The position numbers were made by a program, and so were the translations under genes. A stretch of 64,000 nucleotides of DNA, from positions 372,001-436,000 of the forward strand of contig CALOFP010000001.1 of NCBI GenBank assembly GCA_942492635.1. Direction: 5' to 3'. The notes beneath the pieces were generated by a model that was given only the letters and a program-made list of their open reading frames with translations, made no database searches and was not told the DNA's origin. This DNA is from CALOFP01 sp942492635 (GTDB lineage Bacteria > UBP6 > UBA1177 > CALOFP01). Of the stretch, positions 8,547-16,784 are shown one piece after another (the stretch's first letter is position 1; every line of letters starts with the position of its first letter).

Positions 8547-9641
8547 CTACTTTTTTACAATCAGTCCCTGTCCCGTAGGCAGACAGAGAATTTCGATATT
8601 GAAATCTTGTGCAAAACTATCGAAAGCCTTCCTCTGGACCTCATGTCCGTGCCACGCATAGTCGTCAAGAACCACTATGGCCCCGGGAACAAGTTTGTCC
8701 CAGAAAAAATGAAGCGCTTCAATTTCCGGTTTCATATTGTTCATGTCGATGGAGAGATAACACACCTTTTCGCTTTTCACCTCCGGAAGGATATCGGGTA
8801 CGATCCCACGGACAACATCAACGTTATCGAAACCTTCGAACCTCTTTTTCACACTTTCATAACACTCTTCGTATCTGTACCTTTCACGTAAACCCTTGTT
8901 AATTTCCTCTTCTGTCAATAGCTCCTCGGCAATTCCACAGAATGTATCGACAAGATAAAATCTTTTATCCTTCATTCTGTCGAATCCAATGTAGTTCATC
9001 ACAGCCAGCGACAAACCTCCGTTGGAAACTCCGCACTCCACGTAGTCGCCGTCCAGATCCGCAACCTGTTTCGCCGCCCAGCAGGCATTGTAGACCCTGT
9101 AACGAACATCACTGTATTTCCAAGTGTTTGTCTTTTTTGCCTTTTCATAGGATTCGTTAAATAACGAATCTTCCAGAAAGGGGCAGTAGCGTTTTGTCGT
9201 CAAACCCGCTTCGTTGTAGACCAGAGGCCCGGATACGATCTCAAGATAGTCACCGCCCAAATTTGTGATATTCGCTCGTAGAACATTCTGGAGTTCGGAC
9301 CAGTAGCGTGAAGAGATCTCCCTCTTGACAATCAGGTAATTATAAATACCTTCCAACGTCAAGCGCTCCTTAATATTGGAAAGACCATTTGTGGATGTGA
9401 TGATTATGAAATCGTAATCGATTTTCCTTTCGAAAAAGGTATTTGAACTTACAATTTCGATACCGTCATTGGTTCCTGTTTTATAATCATCAATATAATT
9501 TAGAACTTCAACATTTTTTTTGTGAATTGAAATTAGTTTCCTTACTATAAAACCCTCTTCGCCGCAGCCGTAGAGAACAATTTTCGAATTATCCGGAATT
9601 TCAGAAAAGCTTCGTATTTCCTTTTCATCCATTTTTATCAT
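8547..9641 (-). CDS. TylF/MycF-family O-methyltransferase with N-terminal Rossmann-like module
   Basis: The C-terminal two thirds match macrocin O-methyltransferase (TylF/MycF): GDYVECGVSNGGLS is the SAM loop, FYLVDTFCG the following acidic strand, CYLSIDMNNMKP and VLDDYAWHGHEVQR the metal-binding and late motifs. TylF enzymes methylate hydroxyls of 6-deoxyhexoses, which fits the CDP-deoxysugar genes upstream. The first ~110 residues are a separate module, IVLYGCGEEGFIVRK followed by NYIDDYKTG, closely resembling the tail of the GT2 gene at 5238-6569. A GGGAG Shine-Dalgarno precedes the ATG, two bases after the aminotransferase stop. Confidence 0.8.
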   Translation of the reverse strand: MIKMDEKEIRSFSEIPDNSKIVLYGCGEEGFIVRKLISIHKKNVEVLNYIDDYKTGTNDGIEIVSSNTFFERKIDYDFIIITSTNGLSNIKERLTLEGIYNYLIVKREISSRYWSELQNVLRANITNLGGDYLEIVSGPLVYNEAGLTTKRYCPFLEDSLFNESYEKAKKTNTWKYSDVRYRVYNACWAAKQVADLDGDYVECGVSNGGLSLAVMNYIGFDRMKDKRFYLVDTFCGIAEELLTEEEINKGLRERYRYEECYESVKKRFEGFDNVDVVRGIVPDILPEVKSEKVCYLSIDMNNMKPEIEALHFFWDKLVPGAIVVLDDYAWHGHEVQRKAFDSFAQDFNIEILCLPTGQGLIVKK

Positions 9642-9643
9642 CT

Positions 9644-10771
9644 CTACACTCCCTGTTTTTTTCCTGCGATTTCAAAAACTTTATCGACAACGAAAGCGAC
9701 ATCACTTTCATCCATTTCGTGATAACTGGGCAGGTTAATTCCGCTTCCATAAATGTCGTAGCTCACGACATTTTCCCTCACCGATTCAAACATGGGCATC
9801 ATGCTGACCGGATAGAAGAAGGGACGGATACCGACACCGGCATTATTCAATGAAGTTAAAAGTTCATTCCGCTTTTCTTCATCAAAACCGTAACTTTTTC
9901 CGAAAACAATTGTGGGCTGCCAGTAGCTGTTTTTACAATCCGAAGGTTCCTGATTCAACTCTATATCCTTGAATTTCAAAAGAGCATTCCTGTACCAGTT
10001 GAAAACCGTTCTCTTTTTTTCAACAAGTTCACCTGACCTTTCAAACTGGGCAACACCGAGGGCCGCCTGGATGTTTGACATTTTATATTTGAGACCGGTT
10101 TCATCATTCCAGAAAAGTTTTGCTCCCGGTTTTCTGCCCTGATTTTCTATCGTTGAAACCTTTTCAACCAGATCGTCCCGGTTGGAAATGAGAACTCCAC
10201 CTTCACCGGTGGTAACTGTTTTTGTTCCGTGAAAAGAGAAAACTCCAAAATCTGCAATCGAACCGGCCTTTTTACCTCTGTATTCAGACCCGAAACCCTC
10301 CGCGGCATCCTCAATCACTGGAATATTGTGTTTTTCGGCAATCTTTATCACCTTTTCCATATCCACAAGGTTTCCATAGAGATGGACGACGACAATTGCC
10401 TTTGTTTTCGAAGTAATCGATTTCTCTATCGATTCCGGATCGATGCACCAGGAATCTCTTTGAATATCGACAAAAACAGGTTTTGCACCCAGCCATGTCA
10501 CTGGAGAAACGGTGCCGGATCCCCAGGTGATATCAGGTACTATAACTTCATCGCCTGGACCTATCCCAAGAGCCATAAGGGCGATGTGCATTGCTCCGTG
10601 GCAGCTGGATGTGGGCCATGCATGCTTTACACCGAAATAGTTTTTTACGCACTTTTTGAAACGTTCAACATAGTCGTAACAGCGCTCTCCCCATCCGTTT
10701 GTTACTGCATCTGTAACGTAATCTATTTCAAGTTTTGTGATGGATGGTTTTGCCGGCAGAATTTTTTTCAT
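9644..10771 (-). CDS. DegT/DnrJ/EryC1/StrS-family sugar aminotransferase
   Basis: This is a PLP-dependent sugar aminotransferase of 375 residues. PVIEDAAEGFGS is the conserved PLP-contacting Asp region and FSFHGTKTVTTGEGG contains the Lys that binds PLP. Because Lys is present rather than the His of RfbH (E1), this should be a true aminotransferase and not the 3-dehydrase of 3,6-dideoxyhexose synthesis. A reading frame extends to 10819, but the ATG at 10771 makes a TGATG junction with the C-methyltransferase stop and begins with the expected MKKILPAKPSIT. It would aminate a 4-keto or 3-keto CDP-6-deoxyhexose from RfbG. Confidence 0.86.
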   Translation of the reverse strand: MKKILPAKPSITKLEIDYVTDAVTNGWGERCYDYVERFKKCVKNYFGVKHAWPTSSCHGAMHIALMALGIGPGDEVIVPDITWGSGTVSPVTWLGAKPVFVDIQRDSWCIDPESIEKSITSKTKAIVVVHLYGNLVDMEKVIKIAEKHNIPVIEDAAEGFGSEYRGKKAGSIADFGVFSFHGTKTVTTGEGGVLISNRDDLVEKVSTIENQGRKPGAKLFWNDETGLKYKMSNIQAALGVAQFERSGELVEKKRTVFNWYRNALLKFKDIELNQEPSDCKNSYWQPTIVFGKSYGFDEEKRNELLTSLNNAGVGIRPFFYPVSMMPMFESVRENVVSYDIYGSGINLPSYHEMDESDVAFVVDKVFEIAGKKQGV

Positions 10772-11991
10772 CAAATTACCTCTAACACAGGAATAGGAAC
10801 AACGAATCGTCCGCCCCAATCTTTTATGTAATTGAGTTGAGAGATTATTTCATCTTTGATATTCCAAGGTAAGATAAGAACAAAATCAGGTCGATTTTCC
10901 ACCAAGAACGATTCGTCTTTGACAGGAATGTGACTTCCAGGAAGGTATTTACCTTTTTTGTGAGGGGATCTGTCTACAACATAGTCCACAAGATCATTTT
11001 TTACACCGCAGAAATTTAAAAGTGTATTTCCCTTAGCTGCGGCTCCGTAGGCAGCTACCCTTTGCCCGTTCCTGTTTTTTTCCATTAGAAAAGCAACAAG
11101 CTCTCTTTTTATATCTTCAATTCTATCCTTAAACCCGAAATAGGATTCTATTCTGTTCAGACCTGCTTCTTTCTCTTTTTCAAGAAGCTTTTCAACAGTC
11201 GGTGATCGCCCTTCGGTCATCTTTTTAGAAACATAAATACGAAGAGAACCGCCATGGGTAGTCATCTCCTCAACATCGTAAAGGTTGAGTCCGTGAAAAT
11301 TAAAAATCTTCATGAGGGTGCCGAATGAAAAATAAGAAAAGTGCTCGTGGTAGATTGTATCGAACTGTCTGTTTTCAATAAGTTGCAGCAGGTGCGGTAC
11401 TTCGATCGTTATCGTCCCCTCTTCATCGAGAAGTATATTGAGAGCTTTGATAAAACCGTTAAGATCCGGAACGTGAGCAAGAACATTGTTGGCAACTATG
11501 AGATCGGCCTTTCCTCTATCCTCAGTCAGCTCTTCTGCAAGGGTTTCATCAAAAAATGAAATCACGGTTTCCACGCCTTTCTTCACGGCAATTTCGGCTG
11601 TATTTCCGGAAGGTTCAACACCTAAACAGGGAATATTCCTTTTAACAAAATTTTGCAGGAGGTATCCGTCGTTGGATGCAATTTCCACAACCCTGCTCTT
11701 TTCATCAAGCCCGAGCTTTTCAGTTATCATATCCACATATTCTTTTGAATGATTCAGCCAGGTTGTTGAAAATGACGAAAAATATGCATAACTATCATTA
11801 AAAATTTCCCTGCTCGATTTGTATTCATCGATCTGGACAAGAAAACAGTTATCACAGACAAACAGTTTTAAAGGGAACTGTTTTTCACTTTCATTTAATT
11901 GAGATTCACCGAGGAAAGAGTTTGACGGTGGAGAACTCCCAAGATCAACAAACTCGTAACTTAATTCACTGTTGCAAAATCTGCATCTCAT
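10771..11991 (-). CDS. NDP-hexose C-methyltransferase (TylCIII/EvaC type)
   Basis: This 406-residue enzyme has all three domains of sugar C-methyltransferases. The N-terminal zinc site is MRCRFCNSE and CDNC. The SAM domain reads RVVEIASNDGYLLQNF and GVEPSGN. The C-terminal domain reads AAYGAAAKGNTLLNFCG, VVDRSPHKKGKYLPG and LILPWN, near-canonical for Methyltransf_14. Such enzymes add a branching methyl at C3 of 4-keto-6-deoxysugars. Placed directly after rfbF-rfbG-rfbC, it implies a C-methyl-branched deoxyhexose built on CDP. It overlaps the epimerase stop as ATGA. Confidence 0.88.
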   Translation of the reverse strand: MRCRFCNSELSYEFVDLGSSPPSNSFLGESQLNESEKQFPLKLFVCDNCFLVQIDEYKSSREIFNDSYAYFSSFSTTWLNHSKEYVDMITEKLGLDEKSRVVEIASNDGYLLQNFVKRNIPCLGVEPSGNTAEIAVKKGVETVISFFDETLAEELTEDRGKADLIVANNVLAHVPDLNGFIKALNILLDEEGTITIEVPHLLQLIENRQFDTIYHEHFSYFSFGTLMKIFNFHGLNLYDVEEMTTHGGSLRIYVSKKMTEGRSPTVEKLLEKEKEAGLNRIESYFGFKDRIEDIKRELVAFLMEKNRNGQRVAAYGAAAKGNTLLNFCGVKNDLVDYVVDRSPHKKGKYLPGSHIPVKDESFLVENRPDFVLILPWNIKDEIISQLNYIKDWGGRFVVPIPVLEVI

Positions 11992-12539
11992 ACTTCAATT
12001 CCCTCAAAATCCTTCCCGATAAGCGAATTATTCAAGTCTTTTTGGGAAATCTGATTAATAGAAGCGGGCCACTTGATATCCAGAGCGGGATCGTTGTACC
12101 TTAAAGCTCTCTCAGATTCTTTGTGGTAGAAATTCGAATGAAAGTAAATAAGTTCGCTATCATTCTCCAGAGTTAAAAACCCGTGGGCGAACCCTTTAGG
12201 AATGTAGAGCATTTTCATATTTTTTCCACTGAGTTCGACTCCGAACCATTTAAGGAATGTTTTCGAATCTTTACGAATGTCAACAACTACGTCGAACACA
12301 GCACCTCGTATACACTTGACGATTTTTATCTCTCCATATGGCTCAACCTGATAGTGAAGTCCTCTGAGCGTTCCCTTTTTTTTATTTGAGGAATGATTTA
12401 TCTGAACAATTCCGGAGTTATGAGAAATCGATTCCATTTCCTCACTGCAGAAAACCCGACCGAAAAAACCGCGGTCGTCCTCCAGAAGTTCCATTTCGAT
12501 TGTGTAGAGTCCCCCTATCCCCGTTTTTTCAAATTTCAT
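11988..12539 (-). CDS. rfbC: dTDP-4-dehydrorhamnose 3,5-epimerase family protein (RfbC-like)
   Basis: This cupin epimerase of 183 residues has the family's usual length. Signature segments are DDRGFFGRVF, GTLRGLHYQ with the catalytic His, VFDVVVDIRKDS, and IPKGFAHGFLTL. In loci with rfbF and rfbG rather than rfbA and rfbB, this family acts on a CDP- rather than a dTDP-4-keto-6-deoxy sugar, inverting C3 and/or C5. It overlaps rfbG by 11 bases, showing tight coupling. Confidence 0.87.
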   Translation of the reverse strand: MKFEKTGIGGLYTIEMELLEDDRGFFGRVFCSEEMESISHNSGIVQINHSSNKKKGTLRGLHYQVEPYGEIKIVKCIRGAVFDVVVDIRKDSKTFLKWFGVELSGKNMKMLYIPKGFAHGFLTLENDSELIYFHSNFYHKESERALRYNDPALDIKWPASINQISQKDLNNSLIGKDFEGIEV

Positions 12540-13626
12540 CTTTAACCCAACTCAAATTCTTTAATTCTGCTTTTTCCACATACTTTTCGAGTTGTTGCCG
12601 ACTCACAACCTTCTTTTCCTCATAGTATTTCCTGTACCAATCCGAGGTTTCCCTGACAGCTTCATCCGAATTCCACACAGGCTTCCAGCCCAGTCTGATC
12701 TTGGCTTTTGATGAGTCGAGCCGAAGCGTACGCGCTTCTTTGAATTTCTCTTCAGTAATATTTTTTGAAGATTGAATATCCGGCCAATGCTCCTTCATCA
12801 ATTCGACCAGAGATTCTACGGGGAGTGTGTCACCGAACTCGGGACCGAAGTTCCATGAATCCGCAAACTCCTGATCACCTTCAAGCATCTTTTCACCCAG
12901 CATCAAATATCCGGAAAGCGGCTCCAGAACATGCTGCCAAGGTCTTACTGATTTCGGATTCCTTATCTCCACAGGAACCTTTTTAGACGCCGATCGCACG
13001 ATATCCGGAACGAGTCGATTTTCAGCCCAATCACCGCCGCCCAAAACATTTCCTGCTCTTGCTGAAGCGATAAGAGTGCTGTGGGATTTTCCGAATTGTG
13101 AAATATTGAAAAAAGAGTGTCTGAAACTGTTTGTCAAAATTTCGCTGCACGCCTTTGACGAGCTGTAGACATCGTTACCTCCGAGGCGATCTGTCTCCTT
13201 GAATTCATTTCCTTTTTCACTGTTTTCATAACACTTGTCACTGGTGACGTTGACTATCCCTCGGACGGAGTTGCAACTCCTGCATGCATCGAAAAGATTA
13301 AGTGTCCCCAGCACGTTGGTTTCATAAGTTTCCCTCGGATTTTTGTAGGAATGTCCCACAAGTGCCTGGGCCGCGAGATGAAAAATCAGTTCGGGCTGGA
13401 ATGAATCGATAACCTCTTTTATCTCTTGAAAATTTCTCAGATCTCCACATACACTCCCAATGTCCAGATCAAGAAGCTCGAAATGGGAAGGTTTCGTCGG
13501 AACGGAATTTGAAAAACCGACGATATCAGCCCCCAACTCCTTAAGCCATAGAGAAAGCCATGAGCCTTTGAATCCCGTATGTCCGGTTATCAGGATTTTT
13601 TTATTTTTGTATATGTTTGAAAACAT
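12529..13626 (-). CDS. rfbG: CDP-glucose 4,6-dehydratase
   Basis: This extended short-chain dehydrogenase has the NAD-binding start ILITGHTGFKGSWLSLWL typical of RfbG, an NVTSDKCYEN segment in place of the dehydratase active-site TS, and YSSSKACSE with the catalytic Tyr and Lys. It converts CDP-glucose to CDP-4-keto-6-deoxyglucose. The frame runs to an ATG at 13665, but that has no Shine-Dalgarno and overlaps rfbF. The ATG at 13626 gives 365 residues, close to family length, and starts MFSNIYKNKKILITG, so I use it. Confidence 0.88.
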   Translation of the reverse strand: MFSNIYKNKKILITGHTGFKGSWLSLWLKELGADIVGFSNSVPTKPSHFELLDLDIGSVCGDLRNFQEIKEVIDSFQPELIFHLAAQALVGHSYKNPRETYETNVLGTLNLFDACRSCNSVRGIVNVTSDKCYENSEKGNEFKETDRLGGNDVYSSSKACSEILTNSFRHSFFNISQFGKSHSTLIASARAGNVLGGGDWAENRLVPDIVRSASKKVPVEIRNPKSVRPWQHVLEPLSGYLMLGEKMLEGDQEFADSWNFGPEFGDTLPVESLVELMKEHWPDIQSSKNITEEKFKEARTLRLDSSKAKIRLGWKPVWNSDEAVRETSDWYRKYYEEKKVVSRQQLEKYVEKAELKNLSWVKDEI

Positions 13627-13628
13627 CG

Positions 13629-14399
13629 CTACCATATCTTCCAGAATGCCCTGTTTTTCTTCCATAAATCATTTAAGAAAACAACATCCCTTTCGTGATC
13701 CATGCACTCCCACGATCCCTCATGCTTGTAAACCATGACCTGACCTTCTGCGGCAAGTTGCTCCATCGCTCCGTACTCGAAATCGCAATTTTCATCTTCC
13801 GTCAGATAGTTGAGGAGTTCCCTGTTGAAAACCATGAATCCGCCGTTAACATAACGAATGGAGTTTTTCGGTTTTTCAAAAAAGCTTTCCACAACGCCAT
13901 CCCTCTCATTCAACTCCCCGAAACGGGAAGAGGGGTGAACTCCGGAGACCGTGAGGATTTTTCCGTGCGATTTGTGAAACTTCACTAATTCATCAATATT
14001 AATATCGGCAACCCCGTCACCGTATGTAACCATATTTACATCATCCAGAAACTTTTCAACACGTTTGATTCTTGCTCCTTTAAGAGAATTCAAACCTGTT
14101 TCTATGAGTGTCACATTCCAGTCAAGTTCCCGATGATTGTTGTGTATTAGAATATCCCTGCTTTTTAAATTTATTGTAAAATCATTTGCAAGAGCGTTGT
14201 AGTTAAGAAAATAATCCTTAATAACTTCAGCCTTATACCCGAGACTTATTACAAAATCGTTATATCCGAAGGAGGAATATATTTTCATTATGTGCCAAAG
14301 AATAGGTTTTCCTCCGATTTTTACCATCGGTTTCGGAATTATTTCGGTTATTTCTCCGAGTCTCGATCCCAGACCACCGGCTAAAACTACAACTTTCAT
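13629..14399 (-). CDS. rfbF: glucose-1-phosphate cytidylyltransferase
   Basis: This 256-residue enzyme makes CDP-glucose from CTP and glucose-1-phosphate, the entry step of CDP-deoxyhexose synthesis. The start VVLAGGLGSRLGEITE and IPKPMVKIGGKPILWH are the nucleotidyltransferase signature and substrate Lys. MVTYGDGVADI holds the metal-binding Asp in the wording specific to RfbF. The start overlaps the glycosyltransferase stop as ATGA, and rfbG follows. Confidence 0.92.
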   Translation of the reverse strand: MKVVVLAGGLGSRLGEITEIIPKPMVKIGGKPILWHIMKIYSSFGYNDFVISLGYKAEVIKDYFLNYNALANDFTINLKSRDILIHNNHRELDWNVTLIETGLNSLKGARIKRVEKFLDDVNMVTYGDGVADINIDELVKFHKSHGKILTVSGVHPSSRFGELNERDGVVESFFEKPKNSIRYVNGGFMVFNRELLNYLTEDENCDFEYGAMEQLAAEGQVMVYKHEGSWECMDHERDVVFLNDLWKKNRAFWKIW

Positions 14400-16528
14400 G
14401 ACAACACCATCCCATACTTTTTCACTATTTTCATCAACACACTAAGAAAATCCGAATCCTCTTTCTCAGAAACGGAATCAAGATGTGATTTCAGATAGAC
14501 GGCACCGGCCCTTTTCCTTATCTCGATATCCTTTATCATCCTGTCAGAAACGGAAATGTACTCTCTGATGTCAAAAACCACAGGAATCTCATCGGATTCA
14601 AAACCGGCATTCTCAAACTGCGAAACCATTGAGTGCAGATAGGAAATATCGGAGCTCGGAGTTTCTTTCATCACAAAACATTTTCCATTCTCCTTGAGCG
14701 CAAATTCCCATTTGGCAGTGCCGTTTCCGAGAGGAAAGGGATCGAGAAGAAGATCCATGACATATCCGTAAAGGTGGGCATCCACATGGCCTTCAAAAAA
14801 GAACCTCTCTCCAATTCCCAATTCAGCTACCTTCCTCCTTATATTCTCGGTTCCTCCCTCACCGCATGCGAGATAGACCGTATTCCTGTTTTTTTTCATG
14901 ATTTCAGCAACTGCTTCAAGATATTCTTCGCTGTCCAGCTTTATCATTCTTCCTATCGATCCGAGGATCACGCTGCCCTTGGGAAATCTTTTTCTGATTT
15001 CTTCAATTTTAGTTTTTTCCCTGTGAGGGACCCATTCATTAATATCGAAAGGCAAGACAAATCCGTTGAAAACAAAACCTTCGGCATCTATCTCTTTATC
15101 TGAATCGGAGTGGATAATCCTTTGGTCGATCCCTCTCACATCAAAATCATAGCTGCCGTGACTCCAGTAGATCTGGAGAGGGGCCGTTCGTGTCGCGTAA
15201 AGAAAAATATCAAGAAAATTGTGACAGCCGCCGATCAAAATATCGATATTGTCACTTAGAATTTTTTCACGCATCCTCACACATTTGTCGACCTTGCTGT
15301 AATCCATCCCGAGAGCTGCATCATCGATGAGCGAGTGACAGGAAACATATTCCACACCGAGTTTTTTTACATCATCAACCAACTCAGGGAGCGACTCACT
15401 CTTTTCAACAAACCCCAAATCGTAAACAACGAATCGATATTTATCACTGCTGTTCTCCGCTAGAGATTTCAGAAGCGAGAAAAACACCTTGAATGGCGCA
15501 TTTTTCACCAGCCTTTCCAGTGTGAAACCTATTTTAAGCCTTTTTCGCGAATCCGGTTTTCTATCAACAGCTTTCAGAGATCTATTTTTCGCTAAAGATT
15601 CCGCAACATAATCGCCGAAAGGCTTGTGAACTTCACCGTTCAGTTTTGCCCATTCACTCTGGGTATGTGTAATGTTTCCATAGACGTGGGTAAGAATGTT
15701 GTGGGCATGAAAAACAAGATCGTCCGATCCCTCTTTCACCGCCCTTTCAAAAATTTTTTTCCAGGACTCGTAATAATTTAAAAACGGTTTCTCGGTCCCA
15801 TATATTCTCCAGAGCAGCCACCCGCCCCAGAAAAATTTTCGTTTCTGATCGGCAAATGAATTTGTCCTGAAAAAATGATCCTCGTCAAAAACATTTTCAT
15901 TGAACAGATTCACCCCTTTTTCAAGATCCTCACAGAAAACACTGTCCAGGATGATTTTTATATTTTTCTCGAATCTGTCGGTACCGAATGATTTTGAGAC
16001 AGTTGAATAATCAAATTTTGAAATTCCTTTCACAAAATCTGCTGTTCCATTTTCAAAAGCACCTTCAAAAATATCGAGGAGATAGAGATTCATAGTGAGA
16101 ATAAATTTTTCTTTTACAGCCGAATTCGAAAGCTTTTCGATACGATCTACAATTTTAATCCTGACATTGAGATAGTTACTCAAAGCTCCAGCCGGTTTTA
16201 TTCCCGATTTCAGGATAACCGAAGCTATAAGAAAACAGCCCACGGAAAGTTCGCCTCTATTCAGGGCCGGAAAGAAAACATTCCTTTTAAGATGAAAGAA
16301 AATTCTTTCATAGAAAGGCTTCAACTGCTTATTTTTATAGAGTGAAATAGCTTTCTCAATTTCGTAAAAAGGAGCGGTTACAGTATCCGCATCAACGCCT
16401 TTTCCAATCTGAGATGCGCTTTTTTCAACATTTACCAGATAATTTACAAACTGTTTTTTGGTCACAAAACTCTGCATTGACTCGAAAAAGCGTATCTGTT
16501 CAGGAAAATATGTTCTCACTTCGATCAT
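14396..16528 (-). CDS. large GT-B glycosyltransferase (OGT/GT41-like C-terminal domain) with novel N-terminal domain
   Basis: The C-terminal half, from about residue 335 (RLKIGFTLERL), looks like a GT-B fold of the O-GlcNAc-transferase type. It contains LQIYWSHGSYDFD, where OGTs have an HxGS-like loop, VILGSIGRMIKLDSEEY, a VYLACGEGG strand and LLLDPFPLGNGTAKWEF near the nucleotide site. The N-terminal ~320 residues are a helical domain without a family I know; it recurs as a stand-alone protein at 16785-17747. This is the first gene of the glycan operon. A start-proximal 13-bp direct repeat overlaps the ATG. It could glycosylate a protein or build the glycan. Confidence 0.7.
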   Translation of the reverse strand: MIEVRTYFPEQIRFFESMQSFVTKKQFVNYLVNVEKSASQIGKGVDADTVTAPFYEIEKAISLYKNKQLKPFYERIFFHLKRNVFFPALNRGELSVGCFLIASVILKSGIKPAGALSNYLNVRIKIVDRIEKLSNSAVKEKFILTMNLYLLDIFEGAFENGTADFVKGISKFDYSTVSKSFGTDRFEKNIKIILDSVFCEDLEKGVNLFNENVFDEDHFFRTNSFADQKRKFFWGGWLLWRIYGTEKPFLNYYESWKKIFERAVKEGSDDLVFHAHNILTHVYGNITHTQSEWAKLNGEVHKPFGDYVAESLAKNRSLKAVDRKPDSRKRLKIGFTLERLVKNAPFKVFFSLLKSLAENSSDKYRFVVYDLGFVEKSESLPELVDDVKKLGVEYVSCHSLIDDAALGMDYSKVDKCVRMREKILSDNIDILIGGCHNFLDIFLYATRTAPLQIYWSHGSYDFDVRGIDQRIIHSDSDKEIDAEGFVFNGFVLPFDINEWVPHREKTKIEEIRKRFPKGSVILGSIGRMIKLDSEEYLEAVAEIMKKNRNTVYLACGEGGTENIRRKVAELGIGERFFFEGHVDAHLYGYVMDLLLDPFPLGNGTAKWEFALKENGKCFVMKETPSSDISYLHSMVSQFENAGFESDEIPVVFDIREYISVSDRMIKDIEIRKRAGAVYLKSHLDSVSEKEDSDFLSVLMKIVKKYGMVLS

Positions 16529-16545
16529 TTTATTCTCACTTCGAT
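16513..16545. repeat. 13-bp direct repeat spanning the start of the glycosyltransferase gene
   Basis: TTCTCACTTCGAT occurs at 16513-16525 and again at 16533-16545, a 20-bp period. In the gene's direction one copy lies in codons 2-6 and the other immediately upstream of the ATG, where its GTGAG provides a weak ribosome binding site. It may be a small duplication or a site affecting translation. Confidence 0.7.
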
Positions 16546-16784
16546 ATATGCAGAATCATGATAATAATTTTTACAAAAAAGATTGTTATCAACAAAGCAA
16601 GTTTATAAAAATAATTTTAAACAGCAAATATTTAACATTCGCCTGTTACTTACTACGGAAAGAGAGGAATCGGGTTTAGAAAAGAATGCGCATAAGATTT
16701 AGAAGTAGCCCCGGACAGAAGAACGATAATTTTGATTAAGTGATCACTCGTTACGAAACCTGAATGATCTCCTTACATTCTATC
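16529..16784. other. 256-bp intergenic region between two minus-strand genes
   Basis: AT-rich DNA upstream of the glycan operon, apart from the 13-bp repeat noted separately. It must hold the operon promoter unless transcription reads through from 17747. I see no strong promoter pair or hairpin terminator. Confidence 0.5.

Noticed and set aside
9644..10771. RfbH (CDP-4-keto-6-deoxyglucose 3-dehydrase)
   Set aside because: The PLP site has Lys in SFHGTKT, whereas RfbH has His; an aminotransferase is the better call.
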